From assembly GCA_964444385.1 (NCBI GenBank), contig CAYUHD010000035.1, forward strand, positions 1 through 14,973: 14,973 nucleotides of DNA. The letters run 5' to 3'. A model generated the notes under the pieces. It searched no databases, had not been told where the DNA came from, and saw only the letters and a list, made by a program, of their open reading frames with translations. Shown piece by piece: positions 1 through 8,004 of the stretch; the first letter of the stretch is position 1; each line of letters begins with the position of its first letter. Source of the DNA: D2472 sp964444385 (GTDB lineage: Bacteria; Pseudomonadota; Gammaproteobacteria; Magnimaribacterales; D2472). The translations under genes were made by a program, and so were the position numbers.

Positions 1-60
1 TACATTAAAATAAAAATTTTTAGAGAGTTTTTTTACTATTATTTTTGTATATATCTAGAT

Positions 61-522
61 TTAGGTCCTTTTTGATTGAAAAAAATCCTTAAGAAGCTTG
101 GAAGATTCTTTTTCCATATAGCCTCCACTAAAATCTACTTTATGATTAAGGTGATCCATGTTTAAGAATTGATCAATTGATTCGATAGAACCTGTTTTTG
201 GTTCTTTTGCTCCGAAATATAAAGATTTAATTCGTGCATCAACAATTGCTTTAGCGCACATATGACATGGCTCAAGAGTTACATATAAATCACAATCAAT
301 CAATCTATGGTTTTTGATAGTTTTGCTTGCTTCATTAATAGCATTAATTTCAGCATGACTTATAACTGAATTCTTTTCTAATACTTGATTGTGCCCTTTT
401 CCAATTATTGCTCCATCTTGAATAATAATTGCCCCAACTGGAACCTCATCTTTTTGATATGCTTTCTTGGCCTCTTCTATTGCTAGGTTCATAAATAATT
501 CTTTAAATTTTTTGGAATTCAT
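61..522 (-). CDS. tadA: tRNA-specific adenosine deaminase TadA
   Basis: TadA converts adenosine to inosine at wobble position 34 of tRNA-Arg(ACG), so that one tRNA reads several CGN codons; it acts in the cytoplasm as a zinc-dependent homodimer. The zinc/catalytic motifs are visible: HAE (H57, E59) and PCHMC (C87, C90), numbered from a GTG at 525. With that numbering these residues match the positions in E. coli TadA, and N46 is also kept. The FGAKEPKTG segment near residue 104 is typical of the family, and the length (about 153 aa) is normal. The start is ambiguous: GTG at 525 is directly followed by ATG at 522, with an in-frame TAA just upstream; I chose the ATG. No Shine-Dalgarno sequence is seen. 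The gene follows the nitroreductase after a short gap and is probably co-transcribed. It is a housekeeping gene unrelated to the glycan genes upstream. Confidence 0.93.
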   Translation of the reverse strand: MNSKKFKELFMNLAIEEAKKAYQKDEVPVGAIIIQDGAIIGKGHNQVLEKNSVISHAEINAINEASKTIKNHRLIDCDLYVTLEPCHMCAKAIVDARIKSLYFGAKEPKTGSIESIDQFLNMDHLNHKVDFSGGYMEKESSKLLKDFFQSKRT

Positions 523-550
523 CACTTAATCAAAGATTTTTTTAATTTTC

Positions 551-1204
551 TTATAAAAAAGTTGCCCAATTATCTATTGGCGACCTTTCTGATTTAAGTT
601 TATTAATTTCTGCATTAGGATTCATGTAACCAATTGACATTCCACAAAATAAAATATCTTCTGAGTGAGAACCAACAAAAGAACTAACACTCTGTTGTTT
701 CATAGACCATGATTCCTGAGCACAAGTATCTAAACCAGCCTCCTTTGCTAGCAACATAAAAGTTTGGAGGAACATTCCTAAATCTGACCATTGTGGAGGG
801 CCCATATCTTTATCTATGTAACAAAAAAATGCGCAAGGAGCACCAAAAAAATTAAAATTTTCTAAAACTTGCGCAATTCTTCCTTCCTTATCATCTCTTG
901 AAATTCCAACAAGATCATACATCTGTTCACCAAGGTCATATCTATATGATCTATATGGCTCTTTGAGTGGTGATGGATAAATTTCATATGATGGAGTTTC
1001 AGGTTGGGACCAATTTTCTTGAAACTCTAAGAACTCTGTCATAGATTCATTGTTAATGACAAAAATTTTCCAAGGCTGAAGATTGCCTCCAGAAGGCGCA
1101 CGTGATGCTTTTTGCAAAAGCTCTTTTATTAATGAATTTTTTACCGGGATATTTTTAAAAGATCTTATTGAAGCTCTAGAGTTTACTGCATCAGTGACAT
1201 TCAT
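551..1204 (-). CDS. nitroreductase family protein (FMN-dependent)
   Basis: This is a member of the nitroreductase superfamily: FMN-dependent, usually homodimeric enzymes that use NAD(P)H to reduce nitroaromatics, quinones or similar acceptors. The N-terminal FMN-phosphate-binding motif R10-x-S12-x-R14-S-F is present, followed by the family block APSGGNLQPW (residues 36-45). A GAPCAFF segment lies near 121, GLDTCAQESW at 157-166, and the terminal GMSIGYMNPNAEIN block (188-201) is characteristic. At 217 aa the length is normal and the gene is intact. The ATG start at 1204 lies 9 bp after the upstream oxygenase stop codon, which suggests co-transcription; no ribosome-binding site is evident. The true substrate cannot be read from the sequence. 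A role in the neighbouring glycan pathway is not indicated. Confidence 0.88.
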   Translation of the reverse strand: MNVTDAVNSRASIRSFKNIPVKNSLIKELLQKASRAPSGGNLQPWKIFVINNESMTEFLEFQENWSQPETPSYEIYPSPLKEPYRSYRYDLGEQMYDLVGISRDDKEGRIAQVLENFNFFGAPCAFFCYIDKDMGPPQWSDLGMFLQTFMLLAKEAGLDTCAQESWSMKQQSVSSFVGSHSEDILFCGMSIGYMNPNAEINKLKSERSPIDNWATFL

Positions 1205-1213
1205 TTTATAAAA

Positions 1214-2203
1214 TTATTTTTTTTTATAATTTCTTACAGAAGAATAATTTTCCTTATCATCAGAATTATAAAATCTTTTTACAAAATTTTTAATTTTTAG
1301 TGGAACTTTCTTAATTATTGAATTTAGAGAATTGTTTTGATTAAGGTGTAGCGAGGAAGAAATAACCATGTCTTCCCAATTTAATTCTTTTGTATCCGGA
1401 AATTTGTTAAACCATAGATTTCCATATAATTGAGTTCTTTGGCTCAACAGGTGATTGTATGAGGCTTTAACAGCATGAATGGTCTCGTTTGTAGGAGAAA
1501 ACATCACAAGAGAATTATTCTTGCTTTGAACAAAAACTGTTTCTGCCCAATCCCATGGAACCCAGCATCTGTCATATTGAAAATTTGATTTCCAAAATTC
1601 TTGTATGTACTTATACTCTTTTTTTAATTGCAAATAATGAGTGTGATGATCGAGATCCTCAGAATTAGAATGTGGATTAATATTTATCATATATGTTAAT
1701 GCTTTTTTTCTGATATCAGGATGAGGGCTAATCTCATATCCATCAAGATACTTCTGCAACCCGTTATCTGAATAGACGCTATCAGCATCAATATTAAATT
1801 TTGACGCCAATGCATTTTTAAAATCTTTAGATTCAATAAAAATTTTTAAATTCTTTAGGATTGGGGAGTTTGGCTCCATAAGCCTTAAAGTCATACCAAA
1901 GCCTTCACAAGCACTATGTAATTTTTTAGATGTCTGTTTTTTGCTATGCCAGGCATTGTAATCATTAACGTTATTAATACACCCAGGAAAATCTATAGTT
2001 TTATATCCAAAACTAAATAACGATTCAAATAATTCATCATTATTTTTATAATTTTTTGTATTCACCCCATGAGAATTAATTATCTTAGAAAAATCTTCTT
2101 CATCAAAAAAATTTTCTATATATATGTGTGGGTAAGGACTTTCAATAATTTTTGAATTCTGAATTTTATCTATTAAATATTGAAAATTTTCCATGCAACT
2201 CAT
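1214..2203 (-). CDS. 2OG-Fe(II) oxygenase-like protein
   Basis: This is probably a non-haem iron, 2-oxoglutarate-dependent oxygenase (hydroxylase-type). The N-terminus resembles other bacterial proteins of the class, with a PYPHIYIENFF block at residues 23-33. A facial triad can be proposed: HPD (H161, D163) and distal H243 in the TIHAVKAS segment. R256, 13 residues beyond the distal histidine, would be the 2-oxoglutarate carboxylate ligand, a typical spacing. Between the two halves is a His-rich insertion (DLDHHTHY, 183-190). The last ~60 residues (LHLNQNNSLN onward) are polar and basic and fit no recognised domain. ATG at 2203 is used; M4 (codon at 2194) is a possible alternative. No Shine-Dalgarno sequence is seen. 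The gene follows the glycosyltransferase by 60 bp and precedes the nitroreductase by 9 bp. Its substrate is unknown; a sugar, lipid or peptide of the envelope is possible from context only. Confidence 0.72.
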   Translation of the reverse strand: MSCMENFQYLIDKIQNSKIIESPYPHIYIENFFDEEDFSKIINSHGVNTKNYKNNDELFESLFSFGYKTIDFPGCINNVNDYNAWHSKKQTSKKLHSACEGFGMTLRLMEPNSPILKNLKIFIESKDFKNALASKFNIDADSVYSDNGLQKYLDGYEISPHPDIRKKALTYMININPHSNSEDLDHHTHYLQLKKEYKYIQEFWKSNFQYDRCWVPWDWAETVFVQSKNNSLVMFSPTNETIHAVKASYNHLLSQRTQLYGNLWFNKFPDTKELNWEDMVISSSLHLNQNNSLNSIIKKVPLKIKNFVKRFYNSDDKENYSSVRNYKKK

Positions 2204-2263
2204 TTTAAACTAAAAAAGTTCGAGGATTAAATAAATTACAAGTTCATAAGTGTTGTAACACAA

Positions 2264-3490
2264 TTAATTTTCAGACAGGGCTCTCTCATAAACATCTTTA
2301 TACTGTTTTGAAACAACTAAGTATGAAAAATTATCGACTGCATGCTTGCGACAATTCATACCTATTTTATTTGTATCTGCTTCATTTAAAATCCAATTAA
2401 TTCCCTTTGCTAAATCGATAAAATCTAATTTTCGAGCTAAAAATCCCGTTTTCTTATTTATCACTATGTCTTCCACTCCTCCTGAGTTAAATGCGCAAAC
2501 GGGGGTACCACATGCAATAGACTCAACGCAAGTATTTGGAAGATTGTCTTGCACTGAGGGTAGGACAAATACATTACATGACTGATAAATGCTTCTAAGC
2601 GTCTCATTATTCGATATCATTCCCATATCATGAACTTTAAATTCTCTTGTGCTTATATCATGCAAAGGTTCTGAATTTCCAAATACTACAAGTCCAAAAT
2701 TTGTAATATCTTTTTTTAGATATCGAAGAGCTTGTTTTAAATATTCATATCCTTTACGAGGATCTTGAGTGCCTTGAGCAGAACCGTAAAGTATAAGAGG
2801 GGTATTTGGTGGCAACCCTAAAGTTTTTCTTGCAAGGGATTGTTCTAAAGGAAACCATTTTTTTGTATCAATTGGATTCTTTATAACGGTTATGGGCCAT
2901 GATTTAAACAAGAGACTATCTTTAGCGCAATTAGCCATCCATTTACTTGGTGCAACAATTTCAAAAGGTTTTTTCCAATGTTTATTTTTTTGATTCCATG
3001 CACGCTGGTTTAACTTTTTCTCTATAAATCCTGCATCATAATTAGAGTAGCCATGTTTCCAAAAGTTAGATTCTGAATAATGCTCAGTAGCACAAAAGGG
3101 CCACATGTCATGCAAAGTCCAAACTTTGGGTTTGTTAATTTTAGCAACATCACGTATCGATAAAAATCCTGCATTAATCCAATGAAAATGGGCAATATCT
3201 GAATCAATATTATTAATTGAATTTGTAATATTTGAAGGATGGATAGAGAGAGATGATTCCGGAGAGTTAAAGAAATTCTTTACTAAAATTGATTCTATTT
3301 TTCTAATCGTTGCAGAATATAATTGATGTGATTTTGAGCTGATTAGGATTGTTTCGTGATCATCTAATATTTTTTTTGAAACAATCAATCTTGCATCAAC
3401 CTCTTGAAAGGCAAGAGCTTCGCAAATTCTCTTAGCAGCTTTAGAAGCTCCGCCAATATTATCTGAAAAATTAATATGTGAAATCTTCAT
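2264..3490 (-). CDS. glycosyltransferase, GT4 family (GT-B fold)
   Basis: This cytoplasmic glycosyltransferase is expected to transfer a sugar from a nucleotide donor to a growing glycan. The order of motifs is that of GT4 enzymes. An N-terminal IGGASKAAKR loop (residues 12-21) begins the acceptor-side domain. HFHWINAG (101-108) and VWTLHDMWPF (123-132) are conserved blocks, and VAPSKWMANCAK (179-190) leads into the linker. The donor-side domain has DPRKG (243-247), a PSVQDNLPNT stretch (311-320) and the E-x7-type region with E323, ACGTPV (326-331) and GGVEDIV (337-343). The length of 408 aa is usual. The gene starts 4 bp after the galE stop codon, so it is almost certainly translated from the same transcript. 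GalE could supply its UDP-galactose-type donor, but donor and acceptor specificity cannot be told from sequence. Confidence 0.9.
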   Translation of the reverse strand: MKISHINFSDNIGGASKAAKRICEALAFQEVDARLIVSKKILDDHETILISSKSHQLYSATIRKIESILVKNFFNSPESSLSIHPSNITNSINNIDSDIAHFHWINAGFLSIRDVAKINKPKVWTLHDMWPFCATEHYSESNFWKHGYSNYDAGFIEKKLNQRAWNQKNKHWKKPFEIVAPSKWMANCAKDSLLFKSWPITVIKNPIDTKKWFPLEQSLARKTLGLPPNTPLILYGSAQGTQDPRKGYEYLKQALRYLKKDITNFGLVVFGNSEPLHDISTREFKVHDMGMISNNETLRSIYQSCNVFVLPSVQDNLPNTCVESIACGTPVCAFNSGGVEDIVINKKTGFLARKLDFIDLAKGINWILNEADTNKIGMNCRKHAVDNFSYLVVSKQYKDVYERALSEN

Positions 3491-3494
3491 CAGC

Positions 3495-4502
3495 TTAAAA
3501 TATATTTTTTTGGTATTGCCATACGCTCATGCACATTTCGTCTAAGGATTTAACTGCTTTCCAATTTAATATTGATCTGGCTTTTGAAACATCTGCATAT
3601 GATGATTGAATATCTCCCTCTCTTTTTTCAGAAAAAACATAAGGTATTTTGCATCCTGAAACATTTTCAAAAGATTCAAGAACTTCCAATACGCTATATG
3701 CCGAACCAGTTCCTAAATTAAAAATATCAAAATTATTATTTTCCTTCATATTAAATAAGTAATTTATAGCAGCAATATGACCCTCAACTAAATCATCAAT
3801 ATGAATGTAGTCTCTTAGACCAGTTCCATCAGGTGTAGAATAATTATTCCCAAAAATTTTTAATCTTGGTCTTTTGCCTGCTGCAACCTGCATAATATAT
3901 GGGAGTAAATTATTTGGATGTCCTGATGGAAATTCTCCAATAAGGTTACTCTTATGGGCACCAATTGGATTAAAATATCTTAAACTTAATACTTTCCATG
4001 AAGAATTTTTAATTGTTTGATCTTTTAACATTTTTTCTATTAATATTTTATTTTCCCCATAAGGATGCAAAGGCTTTAATGGATGATTTTCATCCATTGG
4101 TAAATATTCTGGGTCTCCATATACTGTTGCGCTACTACTGAAGACTAACTTAGAAATTCCATATACTTCCATCACATCCATTAAACACAAAGTTCCCTGA
4201 ACATTATTTTGATAATATTTTTTAGGCTCTTTTACTGATTCATTTACAGCTTTTAGACCTGCAAAATGGAGCACAATATCAATTTTATGAGAGATAAAGA
4301 TTCCTTCAAGTAATTTTTTATCATTGATATCTCCTTCAATAAAAGAAATTTTCTTTTTTGTTATTTCTTGAATTTGATTGCATGCTCGCCTGAAGCTATT
4401 GGATAAATTATCCAACAAAACAACTTCAAAATTCTTTTCAAGAAGCATGACAGCGCAATGACTGCCAATATATCCAGCGCCTCCAGTAATAAGAACTTTC
4501 AT
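3495..4502 (-). CDS. galE: UDP-glucose 4-epimerase GalE
   Basis: GalE interconverts UDP-glucose and UDP-galactose (some homologues also the N-acetylated forms), feeding galactose into surface glycans. It is a short-chain dehydrogenase/reductase that uses tightly bound NAD. The Rossmann motif GGAGYIGSH is at residues 7-15, with D31-N32 at the end of strand beta-2. FSSSATVYGD (121-130) supplies the catalytic serine S124, and Y148/K152 form the YxxxK pair in HPYGENK. The RYFNPIGAH block (175-183) is the usual substrate-side signature, and DGTGLRDYIHIDDL follows further on. The length, 335 aa, is standard. The ATG overlaps the stop of the preceding pyruvyl transferase gene by 4 bp (ATGA), indicating translational coupling. 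The A-rich leader just before the start contains no Shine-Dalgarno sequence. Confidence 0.96.
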   Translation of the reverse strand: MKVLITGGAGYIGSHCAVMLLEKNFEVVLLDNLSNSFRRACNQIQEITKKKISFIEGDINDKKLLEGIFISHKIDIVLHFAGLKAVNESVKEPKKYYQNNVQGTLCLMDVMEVYGISKLVFSSSATVYGDPEYLPMDENHPLKPLHPYGENKILIEKMLKDQTIKNSSWKVLSLRYFNPIGAHKSNLIGEFPSGHPNNLLPYIMQVAAGKRPRLKIFGNNYSTPDGTGLRDYIHIDDLVEGHIAAINYLFNMKENNNFDIFNLGTGSAYSVLEVLESFENVSGCKIPYVFSEKREGDIQSSYADVSKARSILNWKAVKSLDEMCMSVWQYQKNIF

Positions 4503-5473
4503 TTTTTTTCTTTGGTATCTGAATTAAATTGATTCTTCCATCTATCAATTTCTAAAGTAGGAATTTTAATTAAACAAGAAGCATTATTTTCAATAAAAAA
4601 TGATATCTGATCTAAATTGCCTCTTTTAGAAATATCCAAATTTATGTCATGAGCAATCTCAAGAGCCCTATTATCAATTGCAATAATTAATGCTCTATTT
4701 TTATATTGAAGGGCTCTTATACCAGCATGTAGTCTAGTGCCAATATAATCTAATTTATTATTCTCCATAAGAGAATCAAAAGATTTTAGGTTGGGCTGCA
4801 AAACTTTAATCTTATCTCTTAGTGGGATTTCAAGTCGAGAAAAGTACTCTAAATCGCCAACACCCTGGGGCCAAAAAAAGACTCCTTGGTATCTATTTAA
4901 AAGTTGGTTAATAAACATTGCGTCAGTTTCAGCTTGCTTACTATAGTCAGTAATGGTAAATACAACAGAATCTGATTTTAATTGTGAAATTTGATTACAA
5001 TGATTTTGATCAAGGCCCCAAGTTGATGGACAGGACGTATTTACTACATTTTCTATACCGATAGATTCAAGCTTTTTTTTAGTGTAAGAGTCTCTAACAG
5101 AATGAAGCATTGAAGAATGAAGCATGCGCTTTAGAAAGATTTTTGTATAAAGATTTGGTTTTTTTTGATATTGCCACCATCCAACTCCAAGCAATAATAA
5201 TTGATTAAAATAAATTAAATTATGAAGACTGAATCCAATGTACTTTTCTTTATTTATATTTGAAGTTAATGCATTAGTTCCTCCAAAAAAAATAAAATCT
5301 GACTTATTAAAATTTTGAATAGAAGTTCTACCAAACGGTTCAGATGCCTGCATCTTATATATGAAATTATTATCAAAAAGGTCATTAATAATTAACTCAA
5401 TCGAACTCATGATAATTTGATTGCCAAGATTATAATTATTTATAGAAGTATCTAGAAGAGAGATAGTTTTCAA
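4499..5473 (-). CDS. polysaccharide pyruvyl transferase family protein
   Basis: This belongs to the polysaccharide pyruvyl transferase family (PF04230; CsaB/WcaK-like), whose studied members add pyruvate ketals from phosphoenolpyruvate to sugars of exported polymers. Some relatives have other or unknown activities. Visible landmarks are the NNYNLGNQ loop (residues 12-19), FFGGTNAL (62-69), SVRDSYTKKKLESIGI (125-140), the CPSTW turn (148-152) and the C-terminal TRLHAGIRA block (246-254) followed by IIAIDNRA (263-270). The start is a TTG at 5473: the frame is closed by TAA six codons upstream and no ATG or GTG lies between. The next ATG (codon 22) would remove the conserved N-terminal strand and loop. 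The gene overlaps galE by 4 bp and lies 103 bp after the first FkbM gene. It is 324 aa and apparently intact. Confidence 0.85.
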   Translation of the reverse strand: MKTISLLDTSINNYNLGNQIIMSSIELIINDLFDNNFIYKMQASEPFGRTSIQNFNKSDFIFFGGTNALTSNINKEKYIGFSLHNLIYFNQLLLLGVGWWQYQKKPNLYTKIFLKRMLHSSMLHSVRDSYTKKKLESIGIENVVNTSCPSTWGLDQNHCNQISQLKSDSVVFTITDYSKQAETDAMFINQLLNRYQGVFFWPQGVGDLEYFSRLEIPLRDKIKVLQPNLKSFDSLMENNKLDYIGTRLHAGIRALQYKNRALIIAIDNRALEIAHDINLDISKRGNLDQISFFIENNASCLIKIPTLEIDRWKNQFNSDTKEKK

Positions 5474-5529
5474 TTTTAATTTATAGTTTTTTAAAGAGAA
5501 ACACTTATTTATTGTATTTTTTATATTAC

Positions 5530-5535
5530 ATTATA
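5530..5535 (-). promoter_or_regulatory. possible -10 box upstream of the pyruvyl transferase gene
   Basis: The 103-bp gap between the first FkbM gene and the pyruvyl transferase gene carries a perfect TATAAT on the minus strand, about 57 bp before the TTG start. The matching -35 position (17 bp further upstream) reads TTTTGT, a poor match. It could give the pyruvyl transferase-galE-GT4 set its own promoter, but TATAAT arises easily by chance in such AT-rich DNA. Confidence 0.25.
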
Positions 5536-5576
5536 AATCGTTAGATTTTTTTACAAAATTTAAATCTGGGCTAAAT

Positions 5577-6371
5577 CTACAAAGATAGATCTTTGCGAAT
5601 AAATACAAAATTTGAGTAGCTGTAAATATTTGAGATTGGATCAAGTGGGTCTCTTTTTTCTAAACTATTTGGAAGCATCTGATATACATCATACCCAGTA
5701 AGTAATAATGAAAAAGAATATAATGTCTGAGATTTAATTAATTGATGCCAATTAAATTCAATATGTATAAATTTAGGTCTTTTCAATTTTATGGTTTCTT
5801 TGCATCCCAGCAAAACATTATATTCAAAGCCTTCTGTGTCGATCTTAATATAGTCAATGGATTCATTTTGAGGATTTTGCTGCAGAAAGATATCTAATGT
5901 AGTCACCATTACTTCCTCCTGGTTTTGATTTGATACATAACTGAGCTTATTAACTTCTTCAACTAAAGATGCGTGTGAAGAAGAATTTTCATTAAAATAA
6001 ATTATCTCATTTGATTCGTTAGCACCTAAACCCTTATTCACAACTAATAATCTATCCCCCCATTCCGCTTGTAAATCTTTAAGTTTGCTAAAAGGTTTTT
6101 TTAACGGTTCAAAAGATATAACTTTTGAATTGGTAGAAATCAAAATTTCTTTGGAATAGTTGCCGATGTTGGATCCAATATCTATACAAATTTCTGGCTT
6201 ATGCTTAGCAAGAATGTTGTATAGAAAAAAATTTTCACCACTTTCTTTAAAATTTTTAAAATTATTGTAGCCCTTTAAATTTAGAAGAACTCTTAAAAAG
6301 TAATCTAAGAGAAACTGCGGAATTAATATTCTGCAAAATCTTATAATGCATTTATGAATAAAATTTTTCAT
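5577..6371 (-). CDS. FkbM family methyltransferase
   Basis: This is an S-adenosylmethionine-dependent methyltransferase of the FkbM family, which usually methylates sugar hydroxyls or related natural-product and glycan positions. The Rossmann-like SAM-binding motif I is ICIDIGSNIGNYS (residues 61-73). ISFEPL (85-90) holds the acidic ribose contact. VTTLD (156-160) and the family hallmark YIKIDTEGFEYNVLLG (174-189) follow, with FIHIEFN (201-207) after that. The first ~45 residues are basic and hydrophobic (two short hydrophobic stretches) and may hold the enzyme against the membrane. At 264 aa it is of ordinary length. ATG at 6371. The gene is the first of the left minus-strand run and is divergent from the plus-strand dehydrogenase gene. 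O-methylation of the glycan built by the downstream genes is the likely role, inferred from context. Confidence 0.88.
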   Translation of the reverse strand: MKNFIHKCIIRFCRILIPQFLLDYFLRVLLNLKGYNNFKNFKESGENFFLYNILAKHKPEICIDIGSNIGNYSKEILISTNSKVISFEPLKKPFSKLKDLQAEWGDRLLVVNKGLGANESNEIIYFNENSSSHASLVEEVNKLSYVSNQNQEEVMVTTLDIFLQQNPQNESIDYIKIDTEGFEYNVLLGCKETIKLKRPKFIHIEFNWHQLIKSQTLYSFSLLLTGYDVYQMLPNSLEKRDPLDPISNIYSYSNFVFIRKDLSL

Positions 6372-6510
6372 TATTTAAGAGAATATAATCAAAGTTATCC
6401 TAGATATAAAGTATTTAAAATTCTATAGAGACAGTAAAACTATTCTAACCGAACTGATATTATGTAACCAATTCTAGTAATATGACTAAAATTAATCGCT
6501 AATAAAAGAT
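6372..6510. other. divergent intergenic region with promoters
   Basis: This 139-bp gene-free stretch separates the two divergent transcription units and must hold both promoters. No strong hairpin, riboswitch or long repeat is seen. For the plus-strand gene the best -10 I see is TAATAT at 6478-6483, but the -35 position is weak (TGATAT at 6455-6460). Confidence 0.5.
6382..6410 (-). promoter_or_regulatory. candidate sigma-70-type promoter for the FkbM gene
   Basis: On the minus strand a TTTATA (6405-6410) is followed after 17 bp by TATATT (6382-6387). These match the -35 consensus at 4 of 6 and the -10 consensus at 5 of 6 positions. Transcription would begin near 6375, leaving a leader of only about 4 nt before the ATG at 6371. 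AT richness makes chance matches likely. Confidence 0.25.
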
Positions 6511-7968
6511 ATGTTAAAAGTTAAAAAGTATCAGATAGTTTCAATGTTTTTAGCTATTCTTGCAATTATATTTGTATTGCTGGTTACCCCTGCATTTCCA
6601 AAAAAAGTATATAGATTTTCAAAATCCTTTATAAAAGAATATATCCCAAGTTATTCACAAAATAACTTAAATAAAATTATTGAAGACAGAATGGCGGCTA
6701 ATAAACAAGTTTTCTTAGATGCTTTCATTCCCCACTTAAATAAAGAGATGCTTAACTTAACATTAACCAAATTACCTGAAGAATTCGTAGAAATAAAAGA
6801 TCAGAAATTTAAAATATCTAAATTTAAAGCAAATTTCTTAACTTTAGTAAAAAGAGTGCCTGAGCTAGGCCCTGCCTATATAGATATCAAAGACAACAAA
6901 CTATTTATAGTTCAGGAAAATGGTTTATTTTTTTTAACATTAAGAAATGATTTTTTATCAAAAAAAAATACAATTAAAGCGAACGTCTATGAATCAAATA
7001 TCACAAATTTTGTTGATTATTTTGACTTTTTTGCACCAGGGCAGTTCGGTATAAAAGATATTTTAATTATCAAAAATAAAATTTTTGTTTCTTACCTTAG
7101 GGAAAAAAAGCCTGGATGCTTTAATACATCAATCTTGCAATCTAATATTGACGAAAAGTTAGATTTTTCTATTTTTTATAGTCCTGAACAGTGCATTAAT
7201 AAAGAAATGCCTAATTTTAATGCCCATCAATCTGGTGGAAGGCTTTCATTATATAAAAATAATCAAATTTTATTTTCGATAGGAGAATTTAGATCAAGAT
7301 CAAAAGCTCAGGAGCTGGATAACCCTTTTGGCAAAATTCTATCAATAAACTTAAATTCAAAACAGGTTAAATATATCTCAATAGGCCATAGAAATCCGCA
7401 GGGGTTACATTACTCAAAAAAATATAATGAAATTTTTTCTACTGAGCATGGACCTAACGGGGGTGATGAGGTTAATCATAATCTAAACCCAAATTCTAAA
7501 GGCATTAGTAATTATGGATGGCCTATTGCGTCATATGGTGGTCACTATGGAGGAAGTGATTATGAGCTAATCAATAATAAATTAGAATTAAAAGAGAATA
7601 GAACCATGAAAGAATATGAGACCGCTCCTTTATACAAAAATCATAGGAAATATGGTTTTGTTGAACCCATAATGCATTTTTCACCTTCTTTGGGGATTTC
7701 ACAAATAATTGAAGTTGATAAAAATTTTTTAAACTTTGAAGGTAGCAGAGCTCTGATTTTTGGGACTATGGGATATGCCACATCAGATTTTATTCCAAGC
7801 CTTTCTTTATTTGTAATGTCTCTTAATCAAAAAAATAAGCTTAAAACCGAAAAACAAATTGTGCTCAACGAAAGAATCAGAGATTTAATTTATGATCCTA
7901 AGAGTCATTCCGTTTTCTTCAGCGGAGATTCCAATGGTGTAATTGGTGTTTTTAAAAAAATAGAATAA
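6511..7968 (+). CDS. membrane-anchored glucose/sorbosone dehydrogenase-family beta-propeller
   Basis: The C-terminal ~370 residues belong to the glucose/sorbosone dehydrogenase family (PF07995), six-bladed propellers. Studied members bind PQQ and calcium and oxidise aldose sugars in the periplasm. Key residues seen in soluble PQQ glucose dehydrogenase have counterparts here: H239 in NAHQSGGRL (catalytic base), R294-N295 in GHRNPQGL, and the EHGPNGGDEVN calcium/PQQ loop (312-322) followed by NYGWP (334-338). Residues 8-28 form one hydrophobic segment with a basic N-terminus, probably an uncleaved anchor, placing the propeller outside the cytoplasm. Residues ~30-115 are a charged region I do not recognise. 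The total of 485 aa is longer than simple family members. It is followed after 36 bp by the acyltransferase gene. PQQ use is inferred from the family and from these residues. Confidence 0.83.
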   Translation: MLKVKKYQIVSMFLAILAIIFVLLVTPAFPKKVYRFSKSFIKEYIPSYSQNNLNKIIEDRMAANKQVFLDAFIPHLNKEMLNLTLTKLPEEFVEIKDQKFKISKFKANFLTLVKRVPELGPAYIDIKDNKLFIVQENGLFFLTLRNDFLSKKNTIKANVYESNITNFVDYFDFFAPGQFGIKDILIIKNKIFVSYLREKKPGCFNTSILQSNIDEKLDFSIFYSPEQCINKEMPNFNAHQSGGRLSLYKNNQILFSIGEFRSRSKAQELDNPFGKILSINLNSKQVKYISIGHRNPQGLHYSKKYNEIFSTEHGPNGGDEVNHNLNPNSKGISNYGWPIASYGGHYGGSDYELINNKLELKENRTMKEYETAPLYKNHRKYGFVEPIMHFSPSLGISQIIEVDKNFLNFEGSRALIFGTMGYATSDFIPSLSLFVMSLNQKNKLKTEKQIVLNERIRDLIYDPKSHSVFFSGDSNGVIGVFKKIE

Positions 7969-8004
7969 AAGATTAAACCTTATTTAAAGTTAAATTAACA
8001 TCAA

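Noticed and set aside
11..22. Palindrome TAAAAATTTTTA downstream of tadA
   Set aside because: It has no loop and no G-C pairs, so it cannot be a convincing terminator hairpin.
2250..2261. GTGTT-GT-AACAC palindrome just after the glycosyltransferase stop
   Set aside because: Considered as a terminator, but the arms are short, the loop is only 2 nt and no T-run follows; downstream genes are close and co-directional.
2346..2585. 79-codon open frame on the plus strand
   Set aside because: It lies antisense inside the glycosyltransferase gene, whose protein is strongly conserved in motif; the plus-strand product resembles nothing and has no ribosome-binding site.
3022..3207. 61-codon open frame on the minus strand
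   Set aside because: It is an out-of-frame shadow of the same glycosyltransferase gene, covering its HDMWPF region.
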